Source: Mycoplasma crocodyli MP145 (GTDB lineage Bacteria > Bacillota_I > Bacilli_A > Mycoplasmatales > Metamycoplasmataceae). From it: a stretch of 64,000 nt of DNA. Position 1 is the stretch's first letter, and each line of letters opens with the position of its first letter. Position numbers and translations under genes: made by a program. Below the pieces are notes generated by a model. The model was not told the origin of the DNA. It was given only the letters and a program-made list of their open reading frames with translations, and ran no database searches. Positions 31,586 to 45,094 of the stretch are shown one piece after another. The DNA lies in NCBI RefSeq assembly GCF_000025845.1, contig NC_014014.1, positions 62,001 to 126,000 on the forward strand, read 5' to 3'.

Positions 31586-32632
31586 TTATCTTTCATCTGG
31601 TCTTGAAAATACATAACGCCCTGTTTTAGTAACTAAGACGTCATCTTCAATTCTTGCCCCACCAAGTCCTTCGATATAAATTCCTGGTTCAACAGTTATT
31701 ATCATTCCTTCTTCTAAAATTGTATGATCATTTTTTGAAGCTCTTGGCAATTCATGAATATCAATACCTAAACCATGTCCAGTTGAGTGAACAAAATATT
31801 CGCCATAACCAGCTGCCTCAATGTAATCACGACATATTTTATCAACATCACTTGCTTTAATTCCTGGTTTAACAATATCTCTACCTTTTTTAGCTGCCTG
31901 TTTAACAATGTTAAGAATTTCTAATAATTTTGGATTGTTAACTTTATCTTCTCCACCAAGAACATGTGTTCTTGTTATATCAGCACAAAATCCTTTATAT
32001 AAGGCACCAAAGTCAATTTTAAGCAGTTCACCTTCAACAAGTTTTTTATCTGTTGGATGATGGTGTGGTTCAGCTGATGAAGTAGAAGCCGCAACTATTT
32101 CATCAAAACTTTCTTTGTCTCCACCATGTTTCTTAAGTAGGTAGTTTAAGTATGCAGCTACTTCTTTTTCAGTCATTCCCGGTTTAATTCATGTTAATAA
32201 TTCATCATATGCTGATAGAGATATATCAACAACTTTTTGCATTGTTTCAATTTCTTCTTTATCCTTAATTATTCTAAGAACTTGACCATCTACTCATTTA
32301 ACTTCTTTTGGATTTATTATTTTTGTTAAATAATTTTCAGAATCTTTTGTTAAATAATTGCTTTCAAAAGCAACTGATTTAAATGCTCTTTCTTTAAATC
32401 ATTCTTTCATTGATGTTGCTGTTAAGAGTTTAACATCAACGTTTTTTGCTTTGTTTTGAGCATATTCAATGTATCTTCCATCAACAAAAAGTGTTGCTTT
32501 TTTTGGTTCTATTATTATGTAACCATCTGTTGTTTGAACATTTGAATATCATAATCTTGTTTGAGGAGCTTCTGAAACTAGTGCCTCTACCTTAAGTTCG
32601 TTAAACATTTTATTTAGTCTTGATTTATCCAT
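31586..32632 (-). CDS. pepP: Xaa-Pro aminopeptidase (M24B)
   Basis: 348 residues. The C-terminal pita-bread domain has all five metal ligands: Asp in KIDFGALYKGF, Asp in ADITRTH, His in STGHGLGIDIHE, Glu in TVEPGIY and Glu in GARIEDDV. The N-terminal creatinase-like domain (1-125) is normal. It removes N-terminal residues before proline from peptides. AAGGAGAG precedes ATG 32632. Confidence 0.93.
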
Positions 32633-32759
32633 TTTTATCTCTCCTTTTATAATAATAGTTATTTCTATTATAAACAATAATAAAAAACATAATCAAAATA
32701 TTATTGATTAGTAATAAATTATTTACACAAATTTTTAACTTTATTCTTATAATGTTTTT

Positions 32760-33305
32760 TTATTTATTACCAATAATTTTAAAAAGAAGATAAAGTTCAG
32801 CTAGCGATGAGTGATGCAATTTGTTTGATATTATTTTTTGTACTTCTTGTTCAGTATGTCATTCATTAAAACTTTTTGTCTCAAAAATACTTCCATCACA
32901 ATTATTGTTATTTTGTTCTGTTTTCGAATCTACTTCAAAAAGAAATCCATAAACTATTTCATTACTTTGTGTTGTTGCTACATATTGATTTTGAGCTCTT
33001 AAGTTTTTATTTGAAACCTTTATTCCGCCTTCTTCTCAAACTTCATTTATGGCTGTTTGCAAGGTTGTTTTATTATTTTCAATAGTTCCTGTAATTGAAC
33101 AAGGATAAGGCTCAAAATCGTCCTTTTTATCTGCTATTTCAGGCAAAGGTTGATATCTAACCAGGAACAAAAAACCTTCATTTGTTTTTTTGTATACAAG
33201 TGCAGCTATAGAGTTGATTCCTTTTCTTTGACAATATATAAAACCATGTTTTGTTTTATACATATCAATTCATTCGGTGCTATAAAGTAATTCGTCTTTT
33301 TTCAT
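32760..33305 (-). CDS. Nudix hydrolase with non-canonical box
   Basis: 181 residues through several TGA codons. The Nudix helix is recognisable (ITGTIENNKTTLQTAINEV then WEEGGI), but against Gx5Ex7REUxEExGU the first Glu is Lys and the Arg is Asn, while the catalytic EExG core is kept. An upstream HGF...INSIAALVY strand pattern suits the ADP-ribose pyrophosphatase-like subgroup. TATAAT (33312-33317) lies 6 nt before the ATG: leaderless. Substrate unknown. Confidence 0.75.
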
Positions 33306-33386
33306 ATTAAAATTATATTTAAGTTCATTAATAATAATTTAAAAATGCTCAATTTCTTGAACATTCTTAAATTATTTATACAAAGA

Positions 33387-33539
33387 TTATTTCTTTTCTT
33401 TGTGTGATGAATGTGCATTACATTTAGCACAATATTTGTTTAACTCAACTTTTTCTGGGTGAGCTTTTTTGTTCTTTTTACTAATGTAGTTTTCCATTTT
33501 GCAAACTGTACATTGTAGTGTGTAACCTTCTCTTGCCAT
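33387..33539 (-). CDS. rpmG: 50S ribosomal protein L33, copy 1 (zinc type)
   Basis: 50 residues, [13 protein letters not shown]...KYCAKC, with both CxxC pairs for zinc. AAAGGAGC precedes the ATG, and a TATAAT (33572-33577) gives it its own promoter. A second rpmG lies at 47.5 kb. Confidence 0.92.
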   Translation of the reverse strand: MAREGYTLQCTVCKMENYISKKNKKAHPEKVELNKYCAKCNAHSSHKEKK

Positions 33540-33764
33540 TTTTTAAGCTCCTTTTCATAATTCTTGTTAATTATACAATAAAAAAAATATTATGGAAAAT
33601 AATATTCATTTCTATTAATCATTATTCGTTCATAAAGTAAAGTACCAATATTCTTTTTTTAAGAGTTGGGTTTTCTTTATGAATTAATAAAACTTATACT
33701 TAATTAAAATTCAAGCATATAGATTAATTTTTATAATAAGACTAAAATATTATAAGGAGAAAAA

Positions 33765-34121
33765 ATGTTTAAATTAATAAACACATCAAACAAAGTTGTA
33801 AATGCTTTGAGTATAGTAAAATCTACAAATACAAATATTTCTGTTGATAATAAAAAAAGAAAAAATATTAATCTAAATTATTTCAAGTAATTCGCAAATA
33901 ATTTTCTCTATATCAAATAAATTTTTAGATAAAGATAGTGCAACGAAAAATTACAATGAAATTACAAATTAAGAAAAAATAACCTAAATATTGTAATAAT
34001 GAAAACCCTTGCTAAAAACGATTTTACTAATTATGATATTAATTTTATTAATAATGATAAATTTAAAAATAATTTCAACCAAATAAATTGTCTCTTATTT
34101 TCTAAAATACTTGTATGGTAG
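33765..34121 (+). pseudogene. Possible gene remnant
   Basis: TATAAT (33732-33737) and AAGGAGA introduce an ATG at 33765, but the frame ends after 41 codons. Other frames then continue with protein-like sequence (SSNSQIIFSISNKFLDKDS, and an ATG at 33999 giving 40 codons, MKTLAKNDFTNYDINF...). This looks like one short gene broken by frameshifts. No family recognised; the 41-codon frame could still be a real peptide. The rest of the gap to nfo holds only its terminator. Confidence 0.35.
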
Positions 34122-34233
34122 CCTAATAAGTATATATTAATCATTATCATAATTTTATATACTTACGTTTTTTGATTACTAACTCACTAAAATGTGTAAT
34201 TTTTGATATAAAAAATTCACACAAATAAATTTT

Positions 34234-34263
34234 AAAAAAATATTGCAAAATGTGCAATATTTT
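34234..34263 (-). terminator. Terminator of lacI-like/nfo operon
   Basis: AAATATTGCA/TGCAATATTT stem; on the minus strand it runs into a U tract just after the nfo stop. Confidence 0.75.
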
Positions 34264-34265
34264 AA

Positions 34266-35096
34266 TTATTTCTTATCTAACAGTCTGGCAATTTCTTCTT
34301 TATAAATTGGTTTATTATCTACTCATGGGGTTTCTAATATTATAGGAATATTATCAAAATCTTTATCATAAACAACTTTTTGTAGTGTTTCGAAACCTAT
34401 AAACCCAACTCCAACATTTTCGTGTCTATCTTTATGAGAGTTAAGGTCATTTTTAGAGTCGTTTAAGTGAATAACTTTTATGTGTTTTAACAACCCACTT
34501 GCTTTTAGTTGTGTTTTAAATTCATCATAGTTTTTGATGTTATAACCTGCATCTCAAATGTGACATGTATCTAAACAAGCTGCAACTCTATCTGAGTTAA
34601 CATTGTTAATAAGATACATGATTTGTTCATATGTAATTCCTATTTCAGTACCCTTACCAGACATTGTTTCTAAACAAATTACTACATCTTTTGTTTTGTT
34701 TAAAATCCATTTTAAGCTATTAGCAAGCGTATTAAGTGCACCCTCACTATCAAAAGTTGTATAAGCTCCTGGGTGTAAAACTAGATATTTAGCTCCTATT
34801 TTGTTCATTCTATTTATTTCCTCAACCAAGAAATTAGCAGAGAATTCTCATTTAAGAGGATTTGCCGGATTGACTATATATGGTGCATGAATTATGATAT
34901 CTTCAGGAGCTATTTTATCTTTATAAAAGAGTTGATATTGACTAATATTATAACGTTCAACATCAACTCTTTTTGTTGTTTGAGGAGCCCCTAGATATAT
35001 CATCATTACATTAGCCCCATTATCTAAACTTTCTTCAACAGCACCTACTAAATAACGTGGTGATGTAAAAGAAATGTGACTTCCTAATTTGATCAT
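34266..35096 (-). CDS. nfo: Endonuclease IV (AP endonuclease)
   Basis: 276 residues with TGA codons. AP endonuclease family 2 motifs: GSHISF at the start, YLVLHPGAY, CLETMSGKG, CLDTCHIWDAGY, VIHLNDSKN and ILETPW. It cuts DNA 5' to abasic sites in base-excision repair using three zinc ions. Its ATG follows the regulator stop by 1 nt (TAATATG), so expression is tied to the LacI-type gene upstream. Confidence 0.94.
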
Positions 35097-35097
35097 A

Positions 35098-36042
35098 TTA
35101 TTTAATTATTTTAGCCCTTATTAATTTAGATTGCAACTTACCTTCAGAACTATTAATTAATATCATTTTTTCTATTTCAATTCCAATATATGCATAGTCA
35201 ATAAATATTTTAGCTTTATATGTTTGGATATAATCATAAACTGATTGATAACCAATATCTGTTAATCTTAAACCTTTATCTCCGAGAACACTTAACGCTA
35301 TAAAAACTTCATGTGTTGAACAAATAATATTAGATATATTTTCTTTTTTTGTATATCTAATAAACTCACTTATTACCTTTTTGGTTTTTGATTCTAAATA
35401 ATAAAAATCAAATTCAATTCCAAGTTCATGACAAGCATTAATAAAACCAGATTTTCTATCTTCTATTAGCGTATCGTTAAGTTTTTTATCTACCACAAAA
35501 AGCATTTTTTGATTATCTTTAATTGATGAGTGGAATGATTTTGTCAATACATAAAAGGCGTTTGTATCATCAGTTTTAATTCAATTCAGTCCCTTAACTT
35601 CGTGGCCAAAAATTACGATTGATGTATCTTCAATTGTTCTTAAATAGTCAAATAATTCTTCATTATATTCAGGAACAAAAAGCACCATAGATGTAGGTCT
35701 TCAAGATAATAAATATCTAATCGATTCAATATATTCTCTTGTTGTTGTTTCGGTAAATGTTATGTTAACTTTTTTACCATGACTTTTTGCCGCTTGCACA
35801 ATTCCATTAGCAATTGTTGCATATGAATTTTGAGGTCAATCAGGCATAACAATAAAAATTGAATTATCTCTTCCTCTTATTAATCTTGCTCCATGATTCG
35901 GAAAATACTCATACCTTTCAATTACGTCTTCGATTTTTTGTTTAGTTTTTTTTGAAACATAACCATTATTGTAATATCTACTTATTGTAGAAATGGACAC
36001 ATTAGCTATGCGAGAAATGTCTTTATAAGAAATAGTTTTCAT
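35098..36042 (-). CDS. LacI-family transcriptional regulator
   Basis: 314 residues. The N-terminal helix-turn-helix (YKDISRIANVSISTISRYYN) and hinge (ARLIRGRDNSIFIVMP) are LacI-type, followed by a periplasmic-binding-protein-like effector domain that is strongly diverged. LacI regulators are rare in mycoplasmas. A 27-bp perfect palindrome lies just upstream of its -10 region, which suggests autoregulation. The only downstream gene is nfo. Effector unknown. Confidence 0.85.
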
Positions 36043-36048
36043 GTTATT

Positions 36049-36054
36049 ATCTTA
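36049..36054 (-). promoter_or_regulatory. Putative -10 box of the lacI-like gene
   Basis: TAAGAT lies 6 nt before the ATG, the same spacing as other leaderless genes here. It matches the consensus less well than most. Confidence 0.4.
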
Positions 36055-36059
36055 TCATA

Positions 36060-36086
36060 ATATTTGTGGAAAATTTCCACAAATAT
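36060..36086 (-). promoter_or_regulatory. 27-bp palindromic operator upstream of the lacI-like gene
   Basis: ATATTTGTGGAAA-A-TTTCCACAAATAT: perfect 13-bp arms around one base. It occupies about -17 to -43 relative to the start codon, just upstream of the -10 box, where a bound repressor would block RNA polymerase. There is no U tract on either strand, which argues against a terminator. Confidence 0.6.
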
Positions 36087-36139
36087 GAAAAAAATTGCAC
36101 AATAAAAATCAGTTAGATAGCAAAAAAAGAATAAAAAAA

Positions 36140-36216
36140 TGGCGATCACGAGAGGATTCGAACCTCCGACCACAAGCTTAGAAGGCTCGTGCTCTATCCA
36201 GCTGAGCTACGCGACC
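36140..36216 (-). tRNA. tRNA-Arg(TCT)
   Basis: Acceptor GGTCGCG/CGTGATC with two G-U pairs, anticodon loop CTTCTAA (TCT), T-loop GGTTCGAATCC and encoded CCA. Confidence 0.95.
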
Positions 36217-36287
36217 ACACTATGTATATTTTAGCATTTTTTTAATCTTTATTAAATAAATAAACAAAATATTATTTTTATAAAAAA

Positions 36288-36364
36288 CCACTAGACACAA
36301 CACGTTTCGATGCGGCTGCTGCAATCACGCCCTGACCGGGTTACGATGTTATTGTTCTAATGGC
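36288..36364 (-). ncRNA. ffs: Signal recognition particle RNA (4.5S/scRNA)
   Basis: About 77 nt. It has the universal SRP domain IV core GGTCAGG...AGCAGCC (symmetric loop that binds Ffh), and the ends CCATTAGA/TCTAGTGG pair to close the rod. A TATAAT (36371-36376, minus strand) sits 6 nt before the 5' end, and a T tract follows the 3' end. The apical stem-loop is GCG-UGAT-UGC rather than the usual GGAA-type tetraloop. Confidence 0.88.
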
Positions 36365-36427
36365 TTTGTTATTATATCATAAACTTTTTAGAAATAGAAT
36401 TTATTGATAAATATAAGTAATTAAAAT

Positions 36428-36448
36428 AAAAAATGACCTTAGTCATTG
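36428..36448 (-). terminator. tRNA-Trp terminator
   Basis: On the minus strand AATGAC-TAAG-GTCATT followed by a T tract, directly after the tRNA-Trp 3' end. Confidence 0.8.
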
Positions 36449-36449
36449 T

Positions 36450-36524
36450 TGGCGGGAGTTATAGGAATCGAACCCATTTAAAACAGTTTTGGAGACTGGT
36501 GCATAGCCAATATGCTAAACTCCC
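36450..36524 (-). tRNA. tRNA-Trp(CCA)
   Basis: Acceptor GGGAGTT/AACTCCC, anticodon loop CTCCAAA (CCA), T-loop GGTTCGATTCC and encoded CCA. It reads UGG. The UCA-anticodon tRNA-Trp needed for UGA must lie outside this window. Confidence 0.93.
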
Positions 36525-36534
36525 ATTATGGAAA

Positions 36535-37638
36535 TTACTTTCCAAATTTAAAGTGGCAAATATCGCCATCTTTCATTATATAATTTTTTCCTTCTTGACG
36601 AAGTTTACCGGCAGTTTTTGCTCCTTGTTCTCCATCAAAATTAATAAAATCATTATATGAAATTATTTCAGCTTTTATGAATTTATTTTCAAAATCGCTA
36701 TGAATAATTCCTGCTGCGCCCGGAGCAGCAGTACCTTTTTTATATACTCATGCTCTTACTTCTTGAACACCTGCGGTAAAATAAGTTTCAAGTCTCAGTA
36801 GATCAAAAGCATTTCTTGTTAATAAATCTAAACCAGAAGTTTCAATATTATATATACCTAGAAACTCTTTGGCTTCTTTCTCATCGTCTATTAAGACAAG
36901 TTCAGATTCTACTTGAACACAAATAGGAATTACTTTTACCTTGTTGTTAAAATGGTTTTTTAACTTATAAAACCATGAATTAGGATCTTCTAAATTTTGA
37001 AGTTGTTCAGCAGACAAATTAGCTACATATATCATTGGTTTTAGACTTAAAAGTTGATATGACTTAATAGCCTTTAATTCTTCATCGCTCAATTCTATAT
37101 CTCTAGCTGAAGTTTCCTTTTCAAGATTTTCCTTAATTTTTAGTGCAACGTTATATTCAAAAATTGCCTCTTTATCTCCACTTTTAGCCTTCTTTGTTAT
37201 ACGGTTAATTACATTATTTAAAGTCTCTAAATCGGCTAGTATTAGTTCATAATTAATTACTTCCAAATCCCTGAGTGGGTTTATTGAATTATTAACGTGG
37301 ATAATTCCTTTGTCTTCAAAACATCTAACAACATGTATTATTGCATCAACTTCACGGATGTTGGTTAGGAATTTATTACCAAGTCCTTCACCTTTAGATG
37401 CTCCTTGAACAAGACCTGCAATGTCAACAAAATCAAAAGTTGCATGAATTATTTTGTTTGGTTTTACAAGTTGAGATATTTTGTCAAGTCTATCATCCTT
37501 AAGTGCAACTGTTGAAATATTTGGCTCAATCGTGGTAAAAGGATAGTTAGAAGCTTCAACTTGTTTTTTTGTTAAAGCACTAAAAAGTGTGCTTTTTCCA
37601 ACATTAGGTAAACCTACAATTCCTGCTTTTAATGACAT
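36535..37638 (-). CDS. ychF: Redox-regulated ATPase YchF (Obg-like)
   Basis: 367 residues, the family's length. G1 [19 protein letters not shown]3 [16 protein letters not shown], a non-canonical G4 (ANLS, explaining ATP preference) and the C-terminal TGS-like domain with [12 protein letters not shown] and a FEKF/FIKAE segment. It binds ribosomes and ATP and has been linked to stress responses. AAGGAG precedes ATG 37638. Confidence 0.95.
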
Positions 37639-37639
37639 A

Positions 37640-37990
37640 TTACTCCTTCAATATATAAGTAATATCATACTATATTATAATGAAAATAATCTATGAAAAT
37701 TTTATATAAATAAACAAATATTTTCATAAATATGGGGTATAATAATGATGTACCGCAAGGTACACAAATCAATTATAAAAAATCATAAAAAAAATCTATC
37801 ATAAAATAAAAAATCACTTATATAAAATTGTTATTAATTATATATCTATTATAATAAACCCTTAAACATATTCACTCTTTTTTGTCTGAAATGTTTGTTC
37901 TCATTTCTATGTTTGTTTCAAAGTTTCTATTTTTTTAATAAAAATTCTTTAATTAAATTTATATTTCTTTCCAAATATTTTAAATGAATA
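37640..37990. other. Gene-free AT-rich gap with an orphan promoter and hairpin
   Basis: No credible coding frame. A TATAAT in GGGGTATAATAATG (37738-37743) is followed within ~8 nt by a GTACC-GCAA-GGTAC hairpin with a GNRA-type loop (about 37750-37765). Downstream is low-complexity AT sequence up to the ATPase terminator, which could also end a rightward transcript. A small RNA of ~260 nt is possible but unproven. Confidence 0.35.
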
Positions 37991-37991
37991 A

Positions 37992-38020
37992 TAAAAATAG
38001 CCATCCCTGGGCTATTTTTT
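37992..38020. terminator. Terminator of the F1-like ATPase operon
   Basis: AAAAATAGCC/GGCTATTTTT stem with a 7-nt loop and T tracts on both strands, just after the beta-like stop at 38026. Confidence 0.85.
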
Positions 38021-38025
38021 CTATA

Positions 38026-40939
<2,914 letters not shown>

Positions 40940-40940
<1 letters not shown>

Positions 40941-43282
40941 TATAAAACTCCAATCATTAGTAGTAAAATGCTTATAAATGCAGCAAGGGCAATAATTGAA
41001 ATTATGCTTGCTATAGAAATAATTGTTTTACTTATTTTTATATTTTTCTTTTTCATTATTATGAACATTGCTATTACAAGAAATGATCCAAAAAGTGCTG
41101 TAAGCAAGGCTAATACGGAATATGTTGTATTTCTTGCAAAGTTATCTTTTTGTATATTGTCTTGACGATTTTGCAGATCTTTAAGTATAGGTAAAGTTTT
41201 TTTATCATATTCTTCTTTTTTATCTTTATTATCATCATTAATAACTTTATATTGTCCTGCTTCATCAACTAATCTAAACAATGAAGCGTGGTTATAAAAA
41301 CCATCATAAACATCAGTAATCATTTTAATTCTATCGTCAATAGAAACTAAAAACTGATTAGATATTTTTCTTAAATTAACAGTTCTTGTTTGTAAATCGC
41401 TAAATGTTTCAGATATCTTTATGTTATTTTTCTTGTACAAATCAAAGAATGTTTTAAACTTAGGTTCTCATGTTTTGTCTTCTAAATATTGTCTTAATTT
41501 TAGTATTCTGTAATCACCTTTTGATGTCTTAAAAGGCTCTCCATTTATAACATATTCAAGTGATTTACTTAAGAATTCTCAAAATGTTCTTGGTTTATCT
41601 TCCTTAACATCTCTACCGGTTCTTATTCCTCTAGCTTCAAGAAATCTAGAAACCAAAGCTTTTGTATGTTTTCTTAAATATTGGTTGTACTCTTCAACTT
41701 TAACTGCATTTGAATTTTCAAGTGCATTGCTATATCCATTTGAATTTCCTACTTTGTTAGCTAGTTTTTCATATTCATTCTCAAATTCTTTAAGCTCAAA
41801 TGTTTTAATGGCTAAATATACTGCGTTGAATAAGTCTATTCTGAGACTTTGATCTGGAATTTCATTGTAATTAAGTTTTTCATCTAATTTAAAAGCTCCA
41901 TAGATGCTTTCAAATATTCTTCTAAATTCTTCATAAATTACATATCTTGACATTCCGCTTGAGTAGCTATATTTTTTAAAATCGAGATCATGGTTATAAA
42001 ATCTTTTTGTACTTGAGTTAGCTTTATCTGTTATTAAAACGGTTGCAATATATTTTTTACCGTTTGGAACAATTTTAGTAACTTGGTAGTTATATCTTAT
42101 ATTAATTGGATTGTTAAAATAAAATCATTTTTTCGATTTTTGTTCAAGTAAAGCAGGGTTTGAATCATAACCAGCAGCCATTGATTTGTAGTCGTTTTCA
42201 AACTCGTCCTTAGTTAAATTTACAGGATTTAATAAAGGTTCAAGTGGAGCTATGTTTTCAATGTTTGGATTAATTGGTTTAGCTGGCTCAGTTGTTTCTG
42301 GGAAAAAATCAGCTGGTGCAGGTGGAACAATAGGAGGTTGGTTTTGTTGTTGTTGTTCCTGATGATAAGCTACGTTCTCCTCTAAGTCAAACTCTGTAAA
42401 ACGAATTTTTGTTTTTTCTGCAATATATTCATCTCATGAAGCATATTTAAGAGGTTTGATGTTGTAAAAACCTATAGATGTGTTGATTTTGTCAATTGCT
42501 ATTTCGAAATCTTTTCCATATTTAGGAGCATCGTTTTTATTGAAGAAAATATCTTGAAGTGCTTTTCCAAAGTGCTGTAAGTAATCGGTTACTAATTTGA
42601 TGTATTCAGCTTTTGAATTAGCATTTACTTCTGGAACTTCTTTTGGATCAATATTAATTAAGTTTTTAACTTCATTCCCATCTTTATCTTTAAGGACTGG
42701 TTTATCATCAATTAAGTACTTATAATCATAAGGATTGCCTTCACCGATTCCTACAGGATTATAATCATTTCCTCTATATTTGACTGCTACAAGAGTAATG
42801 TTTTTACTATTTCCATACATTTTAGGAAAGACCATTCTATATCCGCTATCAAAAAGTTCTTTGTATGTCATTAACTTATCGAATTTAGTTGTTAAGAATT
42901 CTTTCATTGCCCTTGCGTAAAGAATTTGTTCGAATTTTTCTGGTGTTGGAAAATCGTTGTCCTTCCCTAATTCATCTAATCTTGCGTCAACCATAAGTTT
43001 AAAGTTTTCTTTTATTTTTAAAAGTTCTTGTTTAAGTGATTCGTCAAAAGCTTTATCGAAATCACCAAAGTCAACTGCATTTACCGGTTTTGGTTTAGGA
43101 GGAGTAACCGGTTTAGGATCTGTCGGATTTGATGGAGTTGTTCCTTCTTTATACATAACAGCTTTGTTAACTATTGAATTATGTTCGTTATTAGATATTG
43201 TTGTTGAAACAGAAAGAGACAATAGCACAGGAGATATGATTGATAAAGAGCCAAGAATTAATAATTTGTTTTTCTTTTTCAT
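40940..43282 (-). CDS. F1-like ATPase-associated large membrane protein (MSC_0620-type)
   Basis: 780 residues, continuous through many TGA codons. An N-terminal hydrophobic signal-anchor (LLILGSLSIISPVLLSLSV) leads to a long extracytoplasmic region with Pro-rich linkers (about residues 50-65 and 300-330). Two adjacent membrane helices close the C-terminus (SVLALLTALFGSFLVIAMF and IISIIALAAFISILLLMIG) around a basic loop. Unique to the mycoplasma F1-like cluster; a role linking the motor to the membrane or outer surface is inferred from position and topology only. Confidence 0.85.
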
Positions 43283-43283
43283 T

Positions 43284-43748
43284 TTACTCCTTTACTAATT
43301 GAAAGTTTCTTATTGCTTCCAATTTATAGTTTTCTTTTTCGATTTCATATACATCATAGTTACTTGATAAATTAAGCCCAAGTTCATCAAAGGCTTTAAG
43401 TTTATTAATTCTTGATTTGAGTTTTGAGTTTAATTTATCATCAAGTTTAGAAATTTTTGCTGATGACAAGTATGGTTCAGGTAATTTATTTACAACAATT
43501 TGCACGTCTTGCTCATTTGAATAAATTGTTGCATTTTCTAACAAGTAGTATACATATTCATTATTTCCTTCTTCATCAATTCTTATTAATGCATATGAAA
43601 AAGAACCTGTTGCATTTTTATTTAAAACACTTCATTCATCAATTAAGGATTTATTAATGTGTAGTGATGCATTTGAATGTGATAATGTTGTGTTACTGAT
43701 GCTAATAAAAGTTATTTTGCTAAATTTTGAGATTGTTCTATTTTTCAT
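43284..43748 (-). CDS. F1-like ATPase epsilon-type subunit (MSC_0621-type)
   Basis: 154 residues, with one TGA. An N-terminal beta-rich part is followed by a C-terminal helical tail (KLDDKLNSKLKSRINKLKAF), the two-part layout of F1 epsilon, though direct similarity is weak. Assignment depends mainly on its fixed place between the 780-residue protein and gamma. Overlaps the gamma stop by 11 nt and precedes the next gene by 1 nt. Confidence 0.7.
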
Positions 43749-44607
43749 CATTACCTTTTTCTAACTGAACAAAACTTTTGTTTTTAGATAACATAACAAT
43801 TTCCTCAATTTGTTTTTCTGATTTAATTCTTGCTATTTTTCTTTTTATAATAAAAATATCATCGTCAATTTTATTTAATAATTGGTTTTCAGAAACAAGT
43901 TTATTTTTTGCTGTATAAAATGATGATTCAATAAAAAGTGATTGCACAACATAAATTAAATAGTTGTGAATTTCATTTTGTACAAAAATTTCGGCATTTG
44001 GATATACAAATTTATTAGTTAAATCATTTGTTTTGTTTTCATTGTATCCCAGGAAGCTTTCATCCATATTTTGAATAGGTAAAATATCGATGTATTTATT
44101 ATGTAACTTTGTTGTGTTAAGAACAAATTTTACAAAATCAAATTTTCCTGTTGAATAATTTTTAATAATTAAAGACACAACATTATTAATTATATTGTCG
44201 CTTTGAGCATTATCAAAACTTTTGTAAGTCACTAAGTTATTTTTTTCTGTAAATTCTTTTGCTCTTTTACCAATTGTTATTAAAAGATCGTCGGTTTTTA
44301 AATTTTGAAGAATAACTTTTTCAAATCTTGAATAACCATCTACTTCATATTTTTCATCTTCAGTTAAATAGATTCAAATATTAGGTTTTATGTTTCTATT
44401 CTTTTTTACAAAGAAAACGTTATTGTAATCAATTAATCTAGAAACGTATTCTATATTGCTTTTGTTTAGATTACTTCTTGCTAGGTTAGCATTTAGAAGT
44501 TTAGATAATTTAAAAATTGTTAAAAGAGATAAACTTTTCTCAACTTCTAAAACGGTTTTTGCGTTATTTAATACAACAGTTTTTTGTACTAATTTTCTTA
44601 AATCCAT
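43738..44607 (-). CDS. F1-like ATPase gamma subunit (MSC_0622-type)
   Basis: 289 residues. Long N-terminal (residues 3-45) and C-terminal helices flank a small mixed domain, as in F1 gamma. The C-terminal ARIKSEKQIEEIVMLS resembles the gamma motif RQxxITxEIxEI. It should be the central shaft of the alpha/beta-like hexamer. The start overlaps the stop of the 161-residue gene by 1 nt (TAATG). Confidence 0.8.
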
Positions 44608-45092
44608 TATTTAGCTACCGATTCATCAAAAGCAATTTTTAATGTATTTGTTTCTTGTGAAGCATAAACAATTATTTTTGGAAAAACTTCAACTTTTTTG
44701 TAATCTACAAATAAAAGTTTTTCAATAAGCAGATTTAAATCTTCAAAGTATTTTCCTAATTCAGGGTCTTGTGTGTTTGATAAGTTAATATTATCAACAT
44801 GTTGTGTTTCATGTTCAAGAAGAACAGGGATTAAATTAACTTTGGTAAATCTTTTATTTGTTAATCATGAAATAGTAAAAGATTTATAAACTACTTCAAG
44901 TTTTTTAGATATTACTAAGTTAAATTTTTCAAGAAGTTCTTGGTAAGCATTTGAACTTCTTGAAATATTATTAATTAGTAGTGCGTTATTAGTTAATTGT
45001 TCAAACGATATAAATTGTTTATCATTTGAATATTGGTTATATTGTTGGTCGTTGAAAATTTCTTCATTTGTTTGTTTGTTCTTTTTAAACAT
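44607..45092 (-). CDS. F1-like ATPase-associated protein (MSC_0623-type)
   Basis: 161 residues, soluble and Asn/Lys-rich, without membrane segment. The acidic N-terminal half is mostly helical, the C-terminus mostly strand. It is unlike any standard F1Fo subunit and is recognised only from cluster order. Possibly a delta-like adaptor, which is speculative. GGAG lies 6 nt before the ATG. Confidence 0.7.
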
Positions 45093-45094
45093 GG

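Noticed and set aside
36060-36086. The 27-bp palindrome as a tRNA-Arg terminator
   Set aside because: No U tract follows on the minus strand and it sits at operator distance from the lacI-like promoter.
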